A DNA stretch of 64,000 nt from Methylobacterium nodulans ORS 2060. GTDB lineage: Bacteria; Pseudomonadota; Alphaproteobacteria; Rhizobiales; Beijerinckiaceae. This document shows, piece by piece, positions 58,760 through 64,000 of the stretch. Below the pieces are notes generated by a model. The model made no database searches. It saw only the letters and a program-made list of their open reading frames with translations, and was not told where the DNA came from. The position numbers were made by a program, and so were the translations under genes. Numbering within the stretch: position 1 is the first letter of the stretch; every line of letters begins with the position of its first letter. The stretch spans positions 3,959,001 through 4,023,000 of the forward strand of contig NC_011894.1 in assembly GCF_000022085.1 (NCBI RefSeq), given 5' to 3'.

Positions 58760-59229
58760 CGCACGGGGCTCGGCCGGACGTGGTGCCAGCGCACCGAGAA
58801 CAGCAGCACGCCCCAGATCTGACACTCCTCCAGGTCCTCGAGGCCGAAGGCGGGCATCTCGGGGTTGTCGAAGGTGAGTGCGAGGCGGTTGCCGTCGAGC
58901 ACGAGGCGCTTGAGGCTCATCTCGCCGTTCGCGACCGCAACGACGACGGCGCCCGGGCCGGGGTGGAGGGAGCGGTCGACCACCGCCAGATCCTGGTCAT
59001 GGATGCCCGCGCCCTTCATGCACCAGCTACGCACGCGCCAGATGAAGGTCGCGGCCGGGTTGGGCGCGAGCCAGCGCGGGAGTTCGAGGGCGCCTTCAAT
59101 GAAATCCTCGGCCGGGGACGGGAAGCCGGCGCAGAGGGTGGTGCGCATGAACGGGATGCGCACCAGCCCACTCCAGTCTGCTGCCTGCTCGCCGACCCAG
59201 TAGAGCCTCACGTCCGCCCTCCGCCCCAC
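58756..59229 (-). CDS. umuD: UmuD-like S24 protein with Cys at the catalytic serine position
   Basis: A 157-aa protein from GTG 59229. It carries the UmuD cleavage-site region [15 protein letters not shown] (self-cleavage expected after Ala34) and the S24 fold [20 protein letters not shown], then DLAVVDRS and [20 protein letters not shown] with the expected Lys107. The usual GDSM motif reads SWCM, so the nucleophile Ser is Cys70. Whether Cys can replace Ser here is unknown. A SOS box lies immediately upstream, and its stop overlaps umuC. UmuD' activates UmuC in SOS mutagenesis. Confidence 0.85.
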   Translation of the reverse strand: MGRRADVRLYWVGEQAADWSGLVRIPFMRTTLCAGFPSPAEDFIEGALELPRWLAPNPAATFIWRVRSWCMKGAGIHDQDLAVVDRSLHPGPGAVVVAVANGEMSLKRLVLDGNRLALTFDNPEMPAFGLEDLEECQIWGVLLFSVRWHHVRPSPVR

Positions 59230-59231
59230 TA

Positions 59232-59246
59232 GAACGAAAAGAGAAC
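59232..59246 (-). promoter_or_regulatory. Alphaproteobacterial SOS (LexA) box
   Basis: GAAC-GAAAAGA-GAAC on the plus strand, that is GTTC-N7-GTTC reading into umuD: the exact alphaproteobacterial LexA site. It ends two bases before the GTG start at 59229, so LexA would block the transcription start. Confidence 0.85.
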
Positions 59247-59474
59247 AAAGAGGCTGGCGGTTCCGGGGTCAAGGTAACGGCGTTGGCGTCGTGGAGAGTG
59301 GGGGTAGCCCGTGACGGAGGGCGGGACGTGCTGTGGTCGGATGAGGAGGCTTGAAACGGCGAGAAGAAACGACGAAAGCCCGGCCGCGCATGAGCGGCGG
59401 CCAGGCGAAGGCGAACCAAGGCTCTGCTTGTCAGCCCTGCTCGCCGGGCAGGCGCAGCCCCCCGCCCGTACGCC

Positions 59475-59593
59475 TTCTCGTAGGCCTCCAGGCGGCGCCG
59501 GAGCGCCGTTATGGCCCACTGGATGCGCTTGAGGCGCCAGAGGTGCAGGAGAGAGGCGAGGGGGCTTATGTCCGGCCTCCATGCCAGTCGCAC
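59475..59593 (-). pseudogene. Possible small helical gene remnant
   Basis: From GTG 59593: RPDISPLASLLHLWRLKRIQ, then WAITALRRRLEAYEKAYGRG is strongly protein-like (amphipathic helix). The frame then runs on into Ala/Arg-rich sequence overlapping umuD, so the 3' end is probably frameshifted. It starts within the end of the preceding gene (59566). Confidence 0.35.
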
Positions 59594-59904
59594 CCGACCG
59601 CACTCAGCACCACGGCTGCGCGGGTCGCCACGCGGGCACGCACCTCCTCGGGCGCTGCCTCGCACCCCCGGAGCTGCCACTCGTAGGCCGGGCCAAAGAG
59701 ATCGCTGATCGCCCGTGTGTCGTGGCGCGCCTCCGCGATCCGAAGGCGCTCCCCCTCGACCCAGGTGCTGTCCTGCTCGAGGAGGAAGTCCGAAGCAGGC
59801 TCGGCCACGCCGGTTGGGTTGCCGATGAGGGTGATGCTGCCCCCGATCAGCGGGAGGCTCACCAAGCCGTGCAGGAATGCGCGACGATCGTGCGGGGCGC
59901 TCAC
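59566..59904 (-). CDS. Exported hypothetical protein with twin-arginine-like leader
   Basis: A 112-aa protein from GTG 59904. The leader is APHDRRAFLHGLVSLPLIGG, a possible Tat or Sec signal. The mature domain includes EQDSTWVEGERLRIAEARHD and DLFGPAYEWQLRGCEAAPEE, rich in charged helices. It lies upstream of umuD on the same strand, but the SOS box between them argues for separate transcription. No family is recognised. Confidence 0.6.
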   Translation of the reverse strand: MSAPHDRRAFLHGLVSLPLIGGSITLIGNPTGVAEPASDFLLEQDSTWVEGERLRIAEARHDTRAISDLFGPAYEWQLRGCEAAPEEVRARVATRAAVVLSAVGCDWHGGRT

Positions 59905-60906
59905 GGTGGTTCGCCCCCGTGGAAGTCGAAGCCTTGGAAGCTGTCGAAACGACGCGCGAGCGCGCCGGGAGGCGGCGATCGACATAATATAAGGCGACCT
60001 CGGTGCGGATACCCAAACGGGTGATGGCGCGGCCCGAGCGGGCAGGGGGGCAGCGGCGCAGATTCAGACCTCGGCACCAGCCGACGCAGCAGGAGATGCG
60101 TCAATGGGTGCCTTCGGCCGGCTCTACACCACCTGCCGTTGAGCCGCTGACACAACGTTATCACAGTATAGGGTGGTGTCGATATAGCTCCTGCACGTAA
60201 GGCTGGAAAACTGAAGTCGGATCCGGTCGGACCGGGCAAACCAAATTATCTTTTTATCTCAATCGATTGATCGTACCTTGCAGGCTCCCGGAACTGTCCG
60301 CACGTCCGACTCAGGCCAAACAGCCTATGACCGATCATGCTAGTTGTACAATACTTACCTCAGGAGATGCTGATATTCTAGACTTTGATATTTAGAAATC
60401 TAGAGGCTTAGGAAATGTGAGCGCCACCATCAGAACCTAGAGTGCGCACGTAGAACTTAGAGTGCGCACGTAGAACTTAGAGTGCGGTCAGATCCAGGCT
60501 CAATGCCGGAACCGAAAAAGCCCGCCACGGCGGGGCTAGGCTGGCTTGCTGGCTTTCTGGTGCGGAGCGCGTCAGGCTCGAAACTCAACCAGCTTGGCTA
60601 TGGAAGGGCGGTGATGGGTGGACAGCAGCTCTCTACGCCATTCGCCTGCAATGACCGGGGCTGACCTCTTCCGGACCTTCGGTCTTGTCGCTACAAAGGC
60701 CCGCTCCGGAGGAAGGGGCGGATCTGACAGCGGCGGCCGCGTCATCAGCAGGTTCGGGCACATCGGCGACCGGACCTTCGAGAGGGTACAGTTCGGCGCA
60801 GGCGACTGCATCGACCAGCGCCTGGCCCCGTCATTGGGCGCCACCGCCCCGGCCGGAATACCGAGCGACATCGCCGTCTTGCCATCGGCGTGAGGTCTCG
60901 GAAGCG
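59905..60906. other. About 1 kb without a supportable gene
   Basis: Frames are shadow-like except a doubtful minus-strand frame at 60572-60900 (PPERAFVATRPKVRKRSA). The part 60240-60420 is AT-rich. The 20-bp tandem repeat at 60432-60486 and a GCCCGCC/GGCGGGG hairpin at about 60520 are present. No RNA gene is recognised. Confidence 0.35.
60432..60486 (+). repeat. 20-bp tandem repeat, 2.75 units
   Basis: Units AGAACCTAGAGTGCGCACGT, AGAACTTAGAGTGCGCACGT, then AGAACTTAGAGTGCG. Perfect period of 20 bp. Each unit contains the palindrome GTGCGCAC. Confidence 0.8.
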
Positions 60907-60921
60907 ATGGGAGCCGCGCAT

Positions 60922-61115
60922 ATGCAGGGATACGGAACTTCGTTCGGCATCGGGTTCGTGGCGGGCATGCGCAGCATGACGGCCTGTGCCGCACTGACAT
61001 GGGCCGTTCGAAAGGTCGGACCCGCGGGACGCGGTCCCTGCCGGTCCCATTGCAAGCGCCCTCGCTACGACGGCTGCCCTGGCTGAGATGGCCGACGACA
61101 TCGAGTTGGCCGTGG
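60922..61115 (+). pseudogene. DUF4126-type membrane protein fragment, frameshifted
   Basis: From ATG 60922: GYGTSFGIGFVAGMRSMTAC, then AALTWA. The continuation RDAVPAGPIASALATTAALA is in a second frame after about 61015. It is cut at about 61115 by the IS481 fragment. Full-length relatives have about 150 aa. Confidence 0.55.
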
Positions 61116-61119
61116 CCCG

Positions 61120-61242
61120 CTTCGCCGCCTCAAGACTCTGCGCGGCCTCACACCCTACGAGTTCATCTGCCAAGCCTGGACGAAAGCGCCCGAACGCTTC
61201 AGGCTCGATCCGTCACGTCACATGGCGGGACCTAACATCTAA
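61120..61242 (+). mobile_element. IS481-family transposase C-terminal fragment
   Basis: RRLKTLRGLTPYEFICQAWT, then KAPERFRLDPSRHMAGPNI and stop at 61240. This is the typical C terminus of IS481 transposases and matches the pieces at 51120-51230. Confidence 0.75.
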
Positions 61243-61313
61243 GTTCCCATCCTTGGTCCAGCCGGATCTTACGCCCGGTGGCTGCATTCGCATGAATAAG
61301 GGCCCAGTACCCA

Positions 61314-62660
61314 ATGCCACACAGCATACTCGAGCCTCTCGCGAAGTACGTATCCGGCACGGTGAGGACCGGCGAGGGTGCTGCCCGCAATTTGAGAACG
61401 GGCCTGTGGAACGGGTCAGCGGACATCGAGACGATAGCGGCCGTGGAATGCCTCACCGCGTCGGATGTGGAAAACGCGGTGCGGATCGCAAGCGACTACA
61501 ATGCCCACGTTTCCGTCATGGGCGGCGGACACGACTGGACCGCCCGGTCGGTGTGCCGGAACGGGATCACGCTGGATCTGCGATCGCTGAATAAGACGAG
61601 GGTGAACCGGGAGCGCGCAACGCTTTCCATCGAGGGCGGCGCCATTGTTCAGAACGTTCTCGACTGTCTGCCGGACGATATGGCTTTCGTCGCAGGTGTC
61701 CATAGCCAGGTCGGTGTGTCGGGGCTGACGCTCGGGGGCGGCTACGGCAAGCTCAACTCCCGCTTCGGCTTGGCGGCCGACACTCTGCAACGCGCCGAGG
61801 TGGTTCTGGCCGATGGGACGAACATCGTTGCAAGTGCCGACGAGAACCCGGACCTCTTCTGGGCGCTACGCGGAGCCGGAAAGAACTTCGCCATCCTCAC
61901 CTCGGCCGAGTTCGCGCTCTTTCCGCTGGAAAAGGTCTTAAACGCGAAGGTTTTCATTCCCCTTGCACAGGCCAGAGCCAGTCTACGGGTGGTGCAGGAT
62001 ATCCTCGACGAGGCGGGAGACAACCTCAGCACGTTCTCGGCCTTCACTGCCGTGCCGAACCAAGGCTTCGGCTTGGTTCTGGAGCCTTTATGGAGCGGTA
62101 GGAAGCAGAGAGGTGAACACTATCTTGGCCTTTTATCCCGCCTGGAGGGGGCGACCGTCCTGGTCAAGAGCTGGGTCGTCTACAGGGACATCTATGATGC
62201 AAGTTCCGATGCTGCTTGGCCGGACGGACAGGGCTATCGGATGGACGCCCACAACATTGCAAGACTGACGCCGGAGGTGATCGACGTTACCGTGGAGTGC
62301 GCCCGGCGCTCGCCGTCGGAAAAGAACTGCATCATGCTGCACGACTTTCGTGGCGCGGCCGCACGTGTTCCTACGGAAGCGACCGCGTTTCCATTCCGGT
62401 TCAACCACTTCAACATGCAGATTGTCGCTCGATGGGAGCCCGGCCGATCGGACGAGGAGGCCAAGGGCAGGCAATGGATCGAGCACATCAGGGCGGTGTT
62501 GAATCCCTTGAGCACGCGTGGGGGTTACCCGAGTGTACTGGGTCTCGACAGCCACGATCGAGCCAGGGCGTTCTATGGCGAGGCCATCGAGGCTTTGACC
62601 GTGATCAAGCGCAAGTACGATCTCGAAAACCGTTTCTCGGCAGATTTCGGTCTGTTCTGA
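61314..62660 (+). CDS. FAD-binding (PCMH/BBE-type) oxidoreductase
   Basis: A 448-aa protein from ATG 61314. The PCMH FAD domain shows VSVMGGGHDWTARSV (the His is the usual site of flavin attachment), TLDLRSLN, and GVSGLTLGGGYGKLNSRFGL. A substrate domain follows, and the C-terminal berberine-bridge segment ends KRKYDLENRFSADFGL. The second covalent-link Cys of bicovalent BBE enzymes is absent (VHSQVGVSG), so at most monocovalent flavin. It is probably a cytosolic oxidase of alcohols, sugars or heterocycles; the substrate is unknown. It is followed by a YjbR gene on the same strand. Confidence 0.88.
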   Translation: MPHSILEPLAKYVSGTVRTGEGAARNLRTGLWNGSADIETIAAVECLTASDVENAVRIASDYNAHVSVMGGGHDWTARSVCRNGITLDLRSLNKTRVNRERATLSIEGGAIVQNVLDCLPDDMAFVAGVHSQVGVSGLTLGGGYGKLNSRFGLAADTLQRAEVVLADGTNIVASADENPDLFWALRGAGKNFAILTSAEFALFPLEKVLNAKVFIPLAQARASLRVVQDILDEAGDNLSTFSAFTAVPNQGFGLVLEPLWSGRKQRGEHYLGLLSRLEGATVLVKSWVVYRDIYDASSDAAWPDGQGYRMDAHNIARLTPEVIDVTVECARRSPSEKNCIMLHDFRGAAARVPTEATAFPFRFNHFNMQIVARWEPGRSDEEAKGRQWIEHIRAVLNPLSTRGGYPSVLGLDSHDRARAFYGEAIEALTVIKRKYDLENRFSADFGLF

Positions 62661-62762
62661 ACCAGGGAGTAACCGCTTGTCAGAGGCGAGCTGGCTACCG
62701 GGTCGAAGCAGGCTTTGAAGGGGCCTGTTCCCTGACAGCCGATCAGCAGGAAAGCAGAGCTT

Positions 62763-63146
62763 ATGACGAAGACGAGCGAATTGTCCGGCAAGGACGTTCA
62801 GGGTGTTGCGACGCGTGTTGCGAACGGTTTGCCGGACGTGACGCAGACCCAAGCCTTTGGTCCGGGCTACGAGGTGTTCAAGGTGCGGGGCAAGGTCTTC
62901 GCCATGACCACCGAGGTGCTAGGTGAAAAGATCCTGACTGTGAAGTGTGATCCAGACCGAGCACAAATGCTCTGCGACACGCATGAGAGCATCAACCCAG
63001 GCTACCACATGAACAAGCGTCACTGGATCTCGCTCGGCGGCGGGCCAAAGATTGATCGCGAGCTAGTCGAAGATTTGGTGAGGTCCGCATACGAACTCGT
63101 CGTGGAGAGCTTACCGAAGGCCGATCGACCGAAGCGAGCGGAGTGA
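62763..63146 (+). CDS. MmcQ/YjbR family DNA-binding-like protein
   Basis: A 127-aa protein from ATG 62763. YjbR-type features: VANGLPDVTQTQAFGPGYEV, FKVRGKVFAMTT, LTVKCDPDRAQML, NPGYHMNKRHWISL and ELVEDLVRSAYELV. The family is small, globular and double-wing-like, with unclear function. It lies about 100 bp downstream of the FAD oxidoreductase, in the same direction. Confidence 0.85.
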   Translation: MTKTSELSGKDVQGVATRVANGLPDVTQTQAFGPGYEVFKVRGKVFAMTTEVLGEKILTVKCDPDRAQMLCDTHESINPGYHMNKRHWISLGGGPKIDRELVEDLVRSAYELVVESLPKADRPKRAE

Positions 63147-63185
63147 TCCCGCCGCGCCATCGTTTAGCGGGCCATAAGGTATAGA

Positions 63186-63262
63186 AGTTCTAATGCGGCA
63201 TCCGATCAGTTTGCATCATATCCGGCGGCGGAGATGTAGGTGCGGCACTCGGTTGGGTGGAG
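63186..63262 (-). mobile_element. IS630-family 3' end fragment
   Basis: On the minus strand ECRTYISAAGYDAN-stop is the C terminus of an IS630 transposase. The terminal sequence GCGGCATCCGATCAG is close to the right end of the mini-element at 36391, so this is the likely autonomous relative. Confidence 0.65.
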
Positions 63263-63691
63263 GCGAGCTAGCATCTGTCCGCTTCTGCATCATGAGCGGA
63301 CCTCTGGCGCGCAAGGTTGCAGGTCCGGAAATGTGAAGGTTTTCGGATGGCGGCCCTGATGCGAGAGTTGGGCACGGACTGAGGGCCGGCGTTCGAAAAT
63401 CTTCAGGGGAGGAAGCCGCGGGGGCGCCGCGACGCTGAAGGTGGTGCGCGCGCTATGGGGATTTTAGGGCGCAGCGGTTGCGATGGCGCTCGTTCATGGC
63501 GCTGACCGGGCGCGATCCCAGGGCGCAGGTCGGCCTTCGTGACCGTGCATCGCGGTCGCGACGAGGGCTGCGGACGGTGTTGGACGGGGCAACCTGATCG
63601 AGAACGAGCATCCCGGCGCGAGCGAACCCGAGGCGGGCCGGTGATCCCGCGGTCTCTCGACTGGCGGTCGTGATCAGGCTCGGGGCTGCGC
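63263..63691. other. About 430 bp without a supportable gene
   Basis: Probably the non-coding 3' part of the IS91-like element that ends at 63692. No repeat or RNA is recognised. Confidence 0.3.
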
Positions 63692-64000
63692 TCATGACGT
63701 GTTGATCCGAACGGCGCTTGGGCGCAGCTTCGGGACCTCGCCCCGGCGAAAGTGCTCGATGACGAGGAGGCGTCCGCCGCAGCACGGGCAGGCCGGTCCC
63801 GTAGGTGGGCCGGTCATGGCGGCGGGTTCGGGCTTGGCCGCGCACGGAGCCTGCATCGGCTCGAGCAGGCTCCTGATCCGAGTGATGTTGGCAGCCCGCG
63901 TGCCGCTGGCGAACAGGCCGTCGTGGCGGATGCGGTGGAAGCCGTCAGGCAGCACGTGGAGCAGGAAGCGGCGGATGAACTCATCCGGGGCCAGCGTCAT
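63692..64000 (-). CDS. IS91-family transposase (C-terminal part; 5' end outside window)
   Basis: The visible 102 residues start at the right edge and read TLAPDEFIRRFLLHVLPDGF, then HRIRHDGLFASGTRAANITR and CPCCGGRLLVIEHF, the usual C-terminal region of rolling-circle Y2 IS91 transposases. The catalytic tyrosines lie beyond the window. Confidence 0.82.
   Translation of the reverse strand: MTLAPDEFIRRFLLHVLPDGFHRIRHDGLFASGTRAANITRIRSLLEPMQAPCAAKPEPAAMTGPPTGPACPCCGGRLLVIEHFRRGEVPKLRPSAVRINTS

Noticed and set aside
60432..60486. CRISPR-like short repeats
   Set aside because: The 20-bp units are directly adjacent with no spacers, and no cas gene is nearby.
60572..61000. 142-codon minus-strand frame
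   Set aside because: Antisense to the DUF4126 fragment in part, with Pro/Arg-rich composition and no motif.

Overview
The window is high-GC DNA, most probably from a Methylobacterium-type alphaproteobacterium. Supporting signs are GTG/TTG starts, an alphaproteobacterial SOS box (GTTC-N7-GTTC), MucR, CsbD and DUF6894 proteins, an FnrN-type regulator, and NifA/sigma-54 promoters that suggest a diazotrophic lineage. The genus is an inference from protein style, not a database match.

Region 1 (1-19.35 kb) is the tail, lysis and late end of a lambda-like siphoprophage, read left to right in the canonical order H (tape measure), M, L, K, I, J. The J homologue is exceptionally large (3238 aa, 9.7 kb), with a C-terminal half built from repeated modules. 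It is followed by small tail-accessory genes, a GH108 endolysin, a holin-like protein and two membrane proteins. Head genes lie outside the window and no integrase is visible.

Region 2 (19.35-38.3 kb) is a gene-poor accessory zone of small orphan genes, duplicated and decaying small genes, terminator-like hairpins, short palindromic repeats, a complete IS630 element with an apparent -1 frameshift site, and a 465-bp IS630-derived mini-element. Among these sit a MucR regulator, a CorC-type CBS membrane protein, CsbD, a frameshifted ihfA, a DUF2493 gene and a 48-nt 3' fragment of a tRNA-Val gene that marks an old integration event.

Region 3 (38.3-42.3 kb) is a lower-GC island with a divergent restriction/defence-like locus: a GHKL (MORC/MutL-like) ATPase and a Rossmann-fold partner on the minus strand, and a C5-cytosine methyltransferase plus Vsr endonuclease on the plus strand. 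Region 4 (42.3-46.4 kb) holds two copies of a small two-gene cassette, an FNR-type regulator and fragments of IS6, IS110, IS3 and umuC.

Region 5 (46.4-53.5 kb) contains a DapA-family enzyme next to a truncated aldehyde dehydrogenase. After it come three genes (glutamyl-tRNA-reductase-like, thioredoxin-like, rpoN), each preceded by a near-identical NifA site plus sigma-54 promoter, and an FMN reductase cut by an IS110 insertion. Region 6 (53.5-64 kb) has two IS110 transposases, an SOS-box-controlled umuDC operon in which umuC is multiply frameshifted and UmuD has Cys at the catalytic Ser position, an FAD oxidoreductase, a YjbR protein, and IS481, IS630 and IS91 remnants. From 19 kb onward the layout is that of a mobile-element landing zone with a small number of intact functional genes.
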